A DNA stretch of 64,000 nt, from assembly GCF_000968015.1 (NCBI RefSeq), contig NZ_LACH01000047.1, positions 1 through 64,000 of the forward strand, written 5' to 3'. Every line of letters starts with the position of its first letter. The stretch's first letter is position 1. Shown here piece after piece: positions 54,973 to 62,919 of this stretch. The position numbers were made by a program, and so were the translations under genes. The stretch is from Pseudomonas fluorescens (GTDB lineage: Bacteria > Pseudomonadota > Gammaproteobacteria > Pseudomonadales > Pseudomonadaceae). Under the pieces are notes generated by a model. It saw only the letters and a program-made list of their open reading frames with translations, was not told where the DNA came from and made no database searches.

Positions 54973-55884
54973 ATGACTCCGCTTCGAAACAGCCACAGCG
55001 CGACGGCCGTAGGCGTGATTGCGATTGTGCTCTGGTCCTCCCTGGCCTTGCTGACCACCCTCACCGAAGGCATTCCACCCTTTGAAGTGCTGACGCTGAG
55101 TTTCGGCGCGGCGTTCGCGGCGAGCCTGGTGATTCTGGGCCGACACGGGCTCGCCGGGTTCACCAGTTGGCGCCAGCCCTGGGCCGTTTGGGCGACCGGG
55201 TTCGTCGGAATTTTCGTTTATCACGCGCTGTACTTTTTCTCACTCAAAGCCGCCCCGGCGGCTGAAGCCAGTCTGATCAACTACCTTTGGCCGCTGTTGC
55301 TGGTGTTGCTGTCGGCGTTCTCGGTCGGCGAAAAGCTGCACAAGCGGCAATTGCTCGGCGCACTGCTGGGCCTGGCCGGCACGGCCTTCATCATGCAGCA
55401 GCGTGCCCCGAATGCTGGCGCCGCGATGCCCATCGCCGGTTATCTCGCGGCGTTCGGTTGTGCGCTGATCTGGTCCGTTTACTCGGTGATCAACCGCCGG
55501 TTCAGCGAAGTACCGAGCAGCATCATTGGTGGCATCTGTGGCCTGGTCGCCGTGGCCGGACTGGTTTGTCACCTGATGTTCGAAATCACGATACAACCCG
55601 ACTTCAGCCAATGGACCGCGATTGTAGTCCTCGGACTCGGACCGGTAGGTCTGGCGTTTTTTGCCTGGGACCACGCCACCAAACACGGCAGTCTGGCGAC
55701 GCTGGGGGCGCTTTCCTACCTGGCGCCGCTGATGTCCACGTTGTTGCTGATCACCGTGGGGCGCAGCCATGCCAGCCCGATTCTGATCGTCCCCGCGCTG
55801 CTGATTATCGCCGGGGCAGTCATCGCCACGTCGCGATCAACCGTCAAAGTGCCGATAACACGTTCGATAGTTTCGAACGAGTGA
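54973..55884 (+). CDS. DMT/EamA-family exporter (YddG-like)
   Basis: This 303-residue protein has ten hydrophobic segments arranged as two EamA repeats ('AAPAAEASLINYLWPLLLVL' is the typical helix-4 region). It resembles YddG aromatic amino-acid exporters. AAGGAA precedes the ATG. The preceding membrane-protein gene ends 58 bases upstream and may share its transcript. Confidence 0.87.
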   Translation: MTPLRNSHSATAVGVIAIVLWSSLALLTTLTEGIPPFEVLTLSFGAAFAASLVILGRHGLAGFTSWRQPWAVWATGFVGIFVYHALYFFSLKAAPAAEASLINYLWPLLLVLLSAFSVGEKLHKRQLLGALLGLAGTAFIMQQRAPNAGAAMPIAGYLAAFGCALIWSVYSVINRRFSEVPSSIIGGICGLVAVAGLVCHLMFEITIQPDFSQWTAIVVLGLGPVGLAFFAWDHATKHGSLATLGALSYLAPLMSTLLLITVGRSHASPILIVPALLIIAGAVIATSRSTVKVPITRSIVSNE

Positions 55885-55968
55885 AGCAAAAAGCTCGCAC
55901 GTCATTCGAACGGGTTTACTTCAACATCAGCCTCAGTTCAATACCCACCACTGACTGAGGCCTACACC

Positions 55969-56643
55969 ATGAAGTTCTTTTTCCATCCTTCGCCCAATCC
56001 GATGAAAGTCGCCCTGCTGCTCGAAGAACTGCAAACGCCCTACGAATTGATTGGCGTCGACACCTTCAAGGGCGAGCAACACCTGCCGGCCTTTTTGGCG
56101 ATCAACCCGAACGCCAAAGTGCCAGCCCTGGTCGATGGCGACGCGACCGTCTTCGACTCCCAGGCAATCCTGCTGCACCTGGCGCAGAAACATCAGCGCT
56201 TCCTGCCGACCTCCGTGGCCGGGCAAGCCGAGCTACTGTCATGGCTGATGTTCATCGCCACTGGCCTGTCACCATTTTCCGGTCAGGCGGTGCATTTCCT
56301 GCACCACGCACCGGAAGACCTTGCGTATGCGAAAAACCGCTACCTCAAGGAAGTCGAACGCCACTACCGCGTGCTCGATCAGCGTCTGGCCGACCATCAA
56401 TACCTGGCCGGCGACACCTACAGCATCGCCGACATGGCGCTCTGGGGTTGGGCCAATTACGCGCCGTACATCCTCGGCGAGAACGGCCTGGCGGCGTACC
56501 CGAACGTCAAGCGCCTGTTCGATGAAATCAGCGCCCGTCCGGCCGCCCAACGTGCCCACGGTCTTAAAGAGAAACTGGTGCTGAAGGCTGAATTCGACGA
56601 AGAAACCCGTCGCAACCTGTTCCCGCAGAACCAGGCGCAGTAA
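55969..56643 (+). CDS. glutathione S-transferase (YfcG/Ure2-like)
   Basis: The 224-residue enzyme has an N-terminal thioredoxin domain ('FFFHPSPNPMKVALLLEEL', 'NPNAKVPALVDGDATVFDSQAI') and a helical C-terminal domain with 'YLAGDTYSIADMALWGW'. It belongs to the Nu-like group that can act as a disulfide reductase. The substrate is unknown. GAGG lies upstream of the ATG. Confidence 0.93.
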   Translation: MKFFFHPSPNPMKVALLLEELQTPYELIGVDTFKGEQHLPAFLAINPNAKVPALVDGDATVFDSQAILLHLAQKHQRFLPTSVAGQAELLSWLMFIATGLSPFSGQAVHFLHHAPEDLAYAKNRYLKEVERHYRVLDQRLADHQYLAGDTYSIADMALWGWANYAPYILGENGLAAYPNVKRLFDEISARPAAQRAHGLKEKLVLKAEFDEETRRNLFPQNQAQ

Positions 56644-56756
56644 CCCATTCACAGCATTCGAAGGTGATGAAATGAGTGATCAAGTCGCGTTTATTGTTTA
56701 CTGCAAAAAAACATAAGGAAGCGCATCGCGGTTGCGACCCTTGACTGCTGCAAAAC

Positions 56757-56780
56757 AGCGAGGGCGCAAGCGCCCTCGCT
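56757..56780 (-). terminator. terminator of the DUF6124 gene
   Basis: The perfect palindrome AGCGAGGGCGCAAGCGCCCT+CGCT lies just past the stop on the minus strand and is followed there by GTTTTG. Confidence 0.8.
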
Positions 56781-56793
56781 ACCCGCCTGGCTA

Positions 56794-57162
56794 CTACCCA
56801 GGCTTGTGGTTATCCAGTACGCGATTGACCGCTAACTCACTCAACATGATGACCCGTTGCAGCACCAGCATCGTTTGCCGTCGTGGGCCGTCGGTCAAGT
56901 CAGTGAGATCGTTGACCATGGCGCTGGCGGATGCCAACGATTCGCAGGCCTCGACGAGCAACGTTTCGTCATCCACCGCTGCGTCGATGGTGAAAATGGT
57001 GCTGGGCTTGCGGGGCGGTATCTGCGTTTTCGACGCCCCGGGGTTGAGGTAGAAGCTGAGTGCGCGGTCGGCCGCCTCTTTCATTTTCTTGGGGTCAAGA
57101 TCAAGAAAAGCGTCGTAGGGTATCGGAGTGGTATTCGGGGGGTTGGGCGTAACTTTGAACAT
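56794..57162 (-). CDS. DUF6124 (formerly DUF3077) family protein
   Basis: The product is a 122-residue Pseudomonas-restricted protein. It starts 'MFKVTPNPPNTTPIPYD', continues 'EAADRALSFYLNP', and has the conserved C-terminal region 'TLLVEACESLASASAM' and 'MLSELAVNRVLDN'. The function is unknown. The frame stays open to 57375, but GGGAG before 57162 and the family start (MFKVTPNPP) argue for the short form. The leader upstream carries conserved-looking hairpins and a 23-codon frame. Confidence 0.87.
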   Translation of the reverse strand: MFKVTPNPPNTTPIPYDAFLDLDPKKMKEAADRALSFYLNPGASKTQIPPRKPSTIFTIDAAVDDETLLVEACESLASASAMVNDLTDLTDGPRRQTMLVLQRVIMLSELAVNRVLDNHKPG

Positions 57163-57200
57163 AGATGAAGCTCCCATTTTCAATATTGAGATTGAGGAGC

Positions 57201-57400
57201 CATCACCCTCGCTACCAAACGAAGGGTGGCGGCCATACGTGGGTTGGTAGACCGGTCGAAAACGGGAAACCCGGCGCTCACAAAGGAGCCCCACGCATGC
57301 CCACCATAAAGCCGAGTCCCAAAAAAAGAGACTGCATAGGTGTCGCCATGTGACCGTTTCGAGGTGGGCTACCAAACCCGATCACTGTTTTGCAGTGACC
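57201..57400 (-). promoter_or_regulatory. candidate structured RNA leader of the DUF6124 gene
   Basis: Read on the minus strand: a GTCACTG/CAGTGAT hairpin (57382-57399), then GGTTTGGTAG (near 57370-57379), then CTACCAACC (57242-57250), then the stem-loop CACCCTTCG...CGAGGGTG whose loop contains TTTGGTAG (57203-57228). The central CTACCAA can pair with either TTGGTAG copy, so alternative folds are possible. The ribosome site of the DUF6124 gene lies 30-40 bases further on. Confidence 0.45.
57278..57349 (-). CDS. possible 23-codon upstream frame (leader peptide)
   Basis: The frame encodes MATPMQSLFLGL followed by GFMVGMRGAPL, a hydrophobic, methionine-rich peptide. It lies inside the DUF6124 leader, between the two competing TTGGTAG/CTACCAA segments. 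The ribosome-binding site is weak, and the frame overlaps the longer open frame of the DUF6124 gene. It is listed because its placement suggests a regulatory role. It could be chance. Confidence 0.3.
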   Translation of the reverse strand: MATPMQSLFLGLGFMVGMRGAPL

Positions 57401-57776
57401 AGCAAACGATATAGCCCGCCCCACAGCCGCACAAGCCAGCGAATTCTGGCGTACGCGTAGGCAACGACGCAAGGCGTTGTAGCCGTTAGGACGTAACAGC
57501 GGGTGTCTTTAAACGCGTACGTTAAACGCGTGAAAGCTTTCCAAAAATCGAGGAAGCGTTCGACATTTTTCCGGGGGCGCGACCTTACCCGCTGGCCGCT
57601 TTAAATCCTGCCGGACTCGCGTGGCGACGTAGTGTTTTTTGAGCCCATAAGTAGCCATAGGTAATTGCGCTGGCCAAAGGAACGTGACCGTCCGTTAGAC
57701 CGCGCTGGAATGCGCCGCAACCTCCATGGGATGATCGCCCCCCACCGCGAGACCGACCATCCCCTGGAGTTTCTGA

Positions 57777-58364
57777 ATGTCATTGTTGAGTAAAAAAACC
57801 GTTGTCTTGTTGTTGACGGCGGTTGCCAGCCTGGGAGCGCTGAATGCGCAGGCCGCCAAGGCCACTGCCAGCGATACCGCGCCCGCACAGAAAGTCTCGA
57901 TGCTCGGCGGCAAGTTCACGTTCACCCTGCCTAAAGGCTTCGTCGCCAACCCGTTGCCTGCCGGCGACGCGACCACCGGCACCGCCGGGGCAACGGGCAC
58001 CATGTACACCAATCAGGCGACTAAAACCGTTGTGATCGCCGCTGAAAACACCATCCCCAGTGGCCTCAACGTCAAAGACAACGACGGTCAGTTCCTCGAC
58101 TCCACGGCGTCCGCCTTCGCCACCGAACAAGCCACGGCGCTGCCGGACTTCACCAAACTCAGTGAAAAAAGCCTGACCCAAAAAGGCACTGGCCTGGGGT
58201 TGCGGCAGATCGACAGCACCGCCACCCAGGGCGGCGGCAAAACCCTCGACACCACGCTGATGGCCGCGTCCAACACGCGCATGGCGATCGTTCAGGTGAT
58301 TTCCCGCCTCAGTGACAATGCTGGCCACGAGACGCTGGTCAAACAGATCGTCACTGGCAAGTAA
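57777..58364 (+). CDS. exported protein of unknown function
   Basis: The 195-residue product has a signal peptide (about 1-26, AQA cleavage) and a small periplasmic domain. The domain, 'FTFTLPKGFVANPLPAG' with later 'IVQVISRLSDNAGHETLV', resembles DcrB/PsbP-like folds. The function is unknown. GGAG lies eight bases upstream. Transcription is likely monocistronic. Confidence 0.8.
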   Translation: MSLLSKKTVVLLLTAVASLGALNAQAAKATASDTAPAQKVSMLGGKFTFTLPKGFVANPLPAGDATTGTAGATGTMYTNQATKTVVIAAENTIPSGLNVKDNDGQFLDSTASAFATEQATALPDFTKLSEKSLTQKGTGLGLRQIDSTATQGGGKTLDTTLMAASNTRMAIVQVISRLSDNAGHETLVKQIVTGK

Positions 58365-58367
58365 GTA

Positions 58368-59084
58368 TCAAGGATTGAGGCGCTGCAACCAGGCGCTCAA
58401 GTCCTGCAATTCGACAGCACTGATGCTGTGACCGACGCCAGGGTAGGCATGAAATTCAGGCTTGAGTGACAGGCTCTGCAACAGGCTGTCGGCGTCCGTA
58501 CCGTCAATGTACGGAAGACGTTTATCCGCAGTGCCATGACCGATGAAAATCGCCAGCTTCTGGCGCTTTTCATCCGGTTTCAGTTCGGACCGGAGCACCG
58601 GCAAAATCCGTCCGCTCAACGCCGCGATCCCGCCCACTGCCTCGGGATGACGCAGGGCCACCTCGTAGGACATGATCGCGCCCTGGCTGAAACCCACCAA
58701 GAACACCTTGTTCGGTTCGGTGTGATATTTCTTCGCCGCTTGTGCGACGAAATCCAGCAAGACCTCACCGCTGGCCTTCAGATCATCGGTCTCGCCGTTG
58801 TAGGCACCTTCGCCTTTCTTGCGAAACCACTGATAGCTGCCCTCTTCCATCGTCATCGGCGCCCGCACCGACAGGAAGTTGTATTGCGCGGGCAACTCAT
58901 CCTTGATGCCGAACAAATCCTCCTCGTTACTGCCGTAACCGTGAAGGAAAATCACCAGGGGCTGATTGCGCGATTCGGGGTTGGCCTGTTCCAGGTACTT
59001 GAGCGGCAGATCGGTTTGCAACGGGGTTTGAGCGTGGACGGCGGCGGACGCCAGGAGTGTCAGCAGAGCGAGAAACTTCAACAT
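58368..59084 (-). CDS. exported carboxylesterase/phospholipase (alpha/beta hydrolase)
   Basis: The 238-residue product has a signal peptide (about 1-18) and an alpha/beta hydrolase fold. The nucleophile is in 'LVGFSQGAIMS', with Asp and His in 'GHGTADKRLPY' and 'YPGVGHSIS'. It resembles the YpfH/carboxylesterase-2 group but is secreted. Its stop lies three bases from the convergent exported-protein gene. The substrate is unknown. Confidence 0.88.
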   Translation of the reverse strand: MLKFLALLTLLASAAVHAQTPLQTDLPLKYLEQANPESRNQPLVIFLHGYGSNEEDLFGIKDELPAQYNFLSVRAPMTMEEGSYQWFRKKGEGAYNGETDDLKASGEVLLDFVAQAAKKYHTEPNKVFLVGFSQGAIMSYEVALRHPEAVGGIAALSGRILPVLRSELKPDEKRQKLAIFIGHGTADKRLPYIDGTDADSLLQSLSLKPEFHAYPGVGHSISAVELQDLSAWLQRLNP

Positions 59085-59172
59085 AAACCTTCCTTCACAG
59101 AGCGCAGGATTCGGGGCAGAGCCTAACACTGTGAAGCTTGCCGGGGCATATTAGGTGCTGCTGATGCCGCCT

Positions 59173-59240
59173 TCGCGAGCAGGCTCGCTCCCACAGGGGA
59201 ATGCATTTCAAATGTGGGAGCGAGCTTGCTCGCGATGAGG
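59173..59240. repeat. REP pair in outward orientation (GTGGGAGCGAGC family)
   Basis: CGCGAGCAGGCTCGCTCCCA and GTGGGAGCGAGCTTGCTCGC are arranged tail-to-tail with a short spacer. Confidence 0.9.
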
Positions 59241-59267
59241 CCCTAAGACGCTACGAAGATTCCTCGG

Positions 59268-60380
59268 CTAATCGTTGATGAGTTTTCCGACCCGAATCGG
59301 TTCACGCCCCGCGACCTTCGCCTGCCAAGTGCCCGGCTGCGTATAACGCCCACGATCAATCGCAAACAACACGCCACTGGTCCCGGCGCAAACGGTCGTG
59401 ACCCGATCATTCAGCGGGTCGACCACTTCAAACAGCGCATCACCCTTCTCCACCCACTCACCGGAATCGCGCAGGAAACTGACGACCCCGTGATGCGGCG
59501 CGAACAGGTATTGGGTGCCTTCGAACGGCATGCCTTCACAGCATTCGCTCGGGGCCGATGGCCAAGTACCGGTGATGAAACCCTGCTCGGCGAGGAACCC
59601 GAGAATCGCCTCGCAATTGGCTTGAGCCTGATCGACTCGCGTATCACCCATGCTGCCCAGCTCCAGCGTCGTCGCCAGATTGGCCGGCGGGATCGCGGCC
59701 TCAGGGAAAGCCTTGGCCAGGCGCAACCACGGCGTTGAACACGACTCATCGAATGAGCTGCCGCCGGAGTCTTCACAGAGCAACGCCACCCCAGCCTTCA
59801 AACGTGCCGCCAGGGATTGCCACTGCGGCCAGTGTTGCGGCAAGGCATACAGATGAATCGCCGCGTCGAAATCACAATGCAGATCGAGGGTGATGTCGGC
59901 CTCACAGGCGTGGCGCAGCAGCAAGCGGTGCATGGCTTCAAGCTGCGAGGCAGGTGCCGGCAAGCCGTCGAGTACCTGGCCCATGGTCTGGCGAATCAGC
60001 GCAATGTTGGCAACCGCATCATTGCCCAACCGATCACCGATCAACTCGGCCACCGGTGCGCTGAGTTCGACGAAGGAGCGGTTGAAGTTCTTGCCGCTGC
60101 CCAGTTCGAAGCGGCCCATGTGGCTGCCTTGCAGGTGTTGATCGAGGCCGATGGGATTCGCCACCGGGACCAGTTCGATCACGCCCTTCAATTGACCTTG
60201 GGTTTCGAGCTCGGCCAGACGTTTTTTCAGCTCCCACGCCGTGCGCATGCCCGGCAGTTCATCAGCGTGCAGGCTGGCCTGGATGTAGACCTTGCGAGTG
60301 CCCGCGCCAAAACGAAACACGCTGAGGGTGCGCTCGGTGCCCAAGTGACTCCAGGGCAGTGAATGATCGATGCGTTGCAT
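59268..60380 (-). CDS. succinylglutamate desuccinylase/aspartoacylase-family hydrolase
   Basis: This zinc carboxypeptidase-like enzyme has 370 residues. Metal ligands HxxE are visible in 'QASLHADELPG', with a later His in 'ITLDLHCDFD'. The catalytic Glu is probably in 'ATTLELGSMGD'. A C-terminal lipoyl-like beta domain follows ('YLFAPHHGVVSFLRDSGEWV'). Related enzymes deacylate N-acyl amino acids. The amino-acid-binding protein gene 217 bases upstream, on the same strand, may be functionally linked, but a terminator and a REP pair separate them. Confidence 0.87.
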   Translation of the reverse strand: MQRIDHSLPWSHLGTERTLSVFRFGAGTRKVYIQASLHADELPGMRTAWELKKRLAELETQGQLKGVIELVPVANPIGLDQHLQGSHMGRFELGSGKNFNRSFVELSAPVAELIGDRLGNDAVANIALIRQTMGQVLDGLPAPASQLEAMHRLLLRHACEADITLDLHCDFDAAIHLYALPQHWPQWQSLAARLKAGVALLCEDSGGSSFDESCSTPWLRLAKAFPEAAIPPANLATTLELGSMGDTRVDQAQANCEAILGFLAEQGFITGTWPSAPSECCEGMPFEGTQYLFAPHHGVVSFLRDSGEWVEKGDALFEVVDPLNDRVTTVCAGTSGVLFAIDRGRYTQPGTWQAKVAGREPIRVGKLIND

Positions 60381-60421
60381 GGGGGTGCTCCTGTAGCTAT
60401 CGGTGCTCAGGATCGCTGAGC

Positions 60422-60518
60422 GTAGGAGCTGCCGAAGGCTGCGATCTTTAGATCTTGATCTTTAGCGGCAGTGAAACTGCAGAAAATCAAAAGATCGCAG
60501 CCTTCGGCAGCTCCTACA
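60422..60518. repeat. inverted REP pair (GTAGGAGCTGCC family)
   Basis: GTAGGAGCTGCCGAAGGCTG arms on both sides. Confidence 0.92.
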
Positions 60519-60547
60519 TTGGATGTATGTCGCAGGATAAATCACAT

Positions 60548-60590
60548 AAAAAAAGTGGCAACCGCGTCAACGGTTGCCACTTTTTTGAAC
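60548..60590 (-). terminator. terminator of the amino-acid-binding protein gene
   Basis: AAAAAGTGGCAACCG/CGGTTGCCACTTTTTT stem with T-tract directly follows the stop at 60598. Confidence 0.93.
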
Positions 60591-60597
60591 GGCGTGA

Positions 60598-61377
60598 TTA
60601 CTGGCCGTAAACGTCAAAGTCGAAGTACTTGTCTTGCACTTGCTTGTACTTGCCATTGGCGCGAATTTCGGTGATGGCGGTGTTGAATTTCTCTGCCAGC
60701 TCGGTATCGCCCTTGCGCACCGCAATACCGGCGCCGCCGCCGAAGTATTTGGCGTCTTCGTAGGTCGGGCCGACGAAAGCGAAACCTTTACCGGCGTCGG
60801 TTTTCAGGAAACCGTCGTCCAGGCTGACCGAGTCGGCCAGCATCGCGTCGAGACGACCGGCGACCATGTCCAGGTTGGCTTCCTGCTGCGAGCCGTAGCG
60901 AACCAGATTGATACCGGCCGGCACCAGCACTTCAGTGGCGAAGCGGTCGTGGGTACTGGCGCGCAGCACACCGACTTTCTTGCCTTTGAGCTCGGTCAGC
61001 GGGTCCTTGATGTCGGTGCCTTCCTTCATCACGAAGCGCGCCGGGGTGTGGTAGTACTTGATGGTGAAATCGACGTTCTTTTTGCGATCGTCGGTGATGG
61101 TCATGGACGACAGGATCGCGTCGATTTTCTTGACCTTCAGCGCCGGGATCAGGCCGTCGAACTCTTGCTCGACCCAGGTGCACTTCACTTTCATCTGCTC
61201 GCACAGCGCGTCGCCGATGTCCACGTCGAAGCCGGTGAGTTTGCCGTCAGGGGTTTTCATCGAGAATGGCGGGTAACCGGCTTCGATACCGAGGCGGATC
61301 GGCTTGGCGTCTTCGGCCACAGCCGTCAGAGACAACATCGACAGTGCCAGGGCACCGAACATCACTAGCTTCTTCAT
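60598..61377 (-). CDS. amino-acid ABC transporter substrate-binding protein (ArgT/HisJ type)
   Basis: This periplasmic binding protein of 259 residues has a signal peptide (about 1-21) and the family-3 solute-binding signature 'GFDVDIGDALCEQMKVKC'. 'WDGLIPAL'-like and 'DAILSSMTITDDR' follow, typical of lysine/arginine/ornithine or histidine binding. A terminator follows immediately. No permease or ATPase gene is adjacent, so it must use transporter parts encoded elsewhere. Confidence 0.92.
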   Translation of the reverse strand: MKKLVMFGALALSMLSLTAVAEDAKPIRLGIEAGYPPFSMKTPDGKLTGFDVDIGDALCEQMKVKCTWVEQEFDGLIPALKVKKIDAILSSMTITDDRKKNVDFTIKYYHTPARFVMKEGTDIKDPLTELKGKKVGVLRASTHDRFATEVLVPAGINLVRYGSQQEANLDMVAGRLDAMLADSVSLDDGFLKTDAGKGFAFVGPTYEDAKYFGGGAGIAVRKGDTELAEKFNTAITEIRANGKYKQVQDKYFDFDVYGQ

Positions 61378-61636
61378 TTATAACTCCTGTGTGCGGAGGC
61401 TTTTATTGGCAGCTTTCGATTGGCTTTCGGTTGCTGCTTCCGATTGGAGAGCACCGAAGTGGGCGGCAGTCTAGAGCGGCTCAAGGAGGGCAAATTGTGT
61501 TTAAGCGACAAATACTTATAGAAAAGTGGCCGACGGATTCAAGTCCCTTGAAGCGTGCGCCAAGCCAGTGCAAAGACTGTAGGACAAGCCCTTTTTTCAG
61601 ACAAAACCTACAAGCAAAAACTACAAGAGAGCCCTT

Positions 61637-62272
61637 ATGCCCACGTTGAACCTGATCCAGCACCACCCCGCCGAAGGTCCCGGTGCCATTGCTACATGGG
61701 CTGCGTCCCGAGGTTTGACCTTGAACGTATTTCGCGCCGACCTCGGCCAGTTGCCGCCAGTGAGTGCAGTACCCGTGATTTTTTTGGGCGGGCCTTATGA
61801 ATCCAACGCCGGACCCGCCTGGCTGGAAGCCGAACGCCAGTGGTTGGCAGGCAGTCTGGACCAAGGCGCGTCGGTGTTTGCGATTTGCCTGGGGGCGCAG
61901 TTACTGGCGCTGAGTCTGGGCGGGAATGTGCGGCGGATGGATCGAACCGAAACCGGTTGGACCCGCGTGACGTTCGCCGATGGTCAGCATCTGAACGTGC
62001 TGGAATGGCACGAAGACGCCATCGACCTGCCGCCAAACGCGCAGTTGCTGGCCAGCAGTGATCAGTGCGAGCAGCAGATGTTTCGCGTCGGGCCGACGCG
62101 GGTGGGGTTGCAGTTTCATCCGGAGTGGACGGCTGAATCGGTGGCGATGCTCAATGAACACTTTGCCGACGAGTCACCGCTGCCCCGGGGTCGACAGGAC
62201 AGCGCCGCCTACGCGGCCGTGTTCGAGTGGTTGCAGGCGGCGCTAGATGGGTGGTGGGAGGCGCGGGTTTAA
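61637..62272 (+). CDS. class I glutamine amidotransferase-like protein
   Basis: The product is 211 residues. The nucleophile Cys is in 'FAICLGAQLLALSLGG', and the His/Glu pair in 'LQFHPEWTAESV'. It is a stand-alone GATase fold of the GuaA-N/PuuD-like group. No synthetase partner is adjacent, so the amide donor use is unknown. Confidence 0.88.
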   Translation: MPTLNLIQHHPAEGPGAIATWAASRGLTLNVFRADLGQLPPVSAVPVIFLGGPYESNAGPAWLEAERQWLAGSLDQGASVFAICLGAQLLALSLGGNVRRMDRTETGWTRVTFADGQHLNVLEWHEDAIDLPPNAQLLASSDQCEQQMFRVGPTRVGLQFHPEWTAESVAMLNEHFADESPLPRGRQDSAAYAAVFEWLQAALDGWWEARV

Positions 62273-62282
62273 GAAGCAAGAT

Positions 62283-62375
62283 CAAAAGATCGCAGCCTCG
62301 TTTCACTCGACAGCTCCTACAGGCGATCACGTAGACCTGTAGGAGCTGTCGAGTGAAACGAGGCTGCGATCTTTT
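62283..62375. repeat. REP pair in outward orientation (GTAGGAGCTGTCGAGTG subtype)
   Basis: GATCGCAGCCTCGTTTCACT and its inverse are separated by a short spacer between two convergent genes. Confidence 0.92.
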
Positions 62376-62383
62376 CGACTACA

Positions 62384-62818
62384 TCAACACTCGCAACCGA
62401 TCACGGTGCTGACAGGCCGTTGCATCGCAACACTCAACTCAAAGCCTTCATCCAGCCACCCGGTCACCCCGCCGATCATTTCCTTGACCGGGTAACCCAG
62501 CGCCGCCAGTTTCACGGCAGCCTTGTTGGCACCGTTGCAGTGGGGCCCGGCGCAATACACCACGAACATGGCGGCTTTCGGGTAGGCCGCCAGACCTTCA
62601 GCGCTCAGCAGTCGCCCCGGAATATTGATCGCTCCCGGCACATGGCCACGCTCGAACGCGAGCGGGCCGCGCACGTCCACCAGGACAAAATCAACTTCGC
62701 CGGCCTGTTGGCTGCCGTAGACGTCGGAACAGTCGGTTTCGAAGGTCAGACGGTTGCTGAAATGCATCAGGGCGATGGCCGAGGGGGCGGCGGGAATCTT
62801 GCGGACCAGGCTGGTCAT
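62384..62818 (-). CDS. rhodanese-like domain protein
   Basis: This single-domain rhodanese (144 residues) has a catalytic Cys loop in 'FVVYCAGPHCNGANKAA', plus 'VLVDVRGPLAFERGHVPGA'. It probably transfers sulfane sulfur or acts in thiol chemistry. GGAG supports the ATG at 62818. It is divergent from, and likely regulated by, the GlxA/FtrA-type regulator 101 bases away. The C-terminal CEC is an extra Cys pair. Confidence 0.9.
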   Translation of the reverse strand: MTSLVRKIPAAPSAIALMHFSNRLTFETDCSDVYGSQQAGEVDFVLVDVRGPLAFERGHVPGAINIPGRLLSAEGLAAYPKAAMFVVYCAGPHCNGANKAAVKLAALGYPVKEMIGGVTGWLDEGFELSVAMQRPVSTVIGCEC

Positions 62819-62919
62819 GGGCTGTACTCCAAATTCTGTGTGGGTGTGAGAAGACTTTATCCGCCCGGCGCTTGCGGCTAAAGTTGCGCACAAGACACTC
62901 ACCGGGAACTTTCCGCCAA

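Larger units (their letters stand above)
57163..57776. other. intergenic leader region between divergent genes
   Basis: About 210 bases next to the DUF6124 gene form a structured leader (57163-57400). The rest (57401-57776) contains the promoter of the exported-protein gene and a short repeat (ACGCGTACGTTAAACGCGT, about 57514-57532). I found no gene in it. Confidence 0.6.

Noticed and set aside
56672..56716. A 14-codon frame with AAGGTGATGA before its ATG after the GST gene
   Set aside because: It is too short, has no family match, and runs into a hairpin terminator of the opposite gene. It may be a remnant of a lost gene but cannot be supported.
57163..57375. N-terminal extension of the DUF6124 protein
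   Set aside because: The frame is open, but the family start, a good ribosome site before 57162, and RNA-like structure in the region argue against translation of the extension.
57514..57532. ACGCGTACGTTAAACGCGT repeat as an attachment or origin site
   Set aside because: It is a short imperfect repeat with no integrase, plasmid or replication gene nearby.
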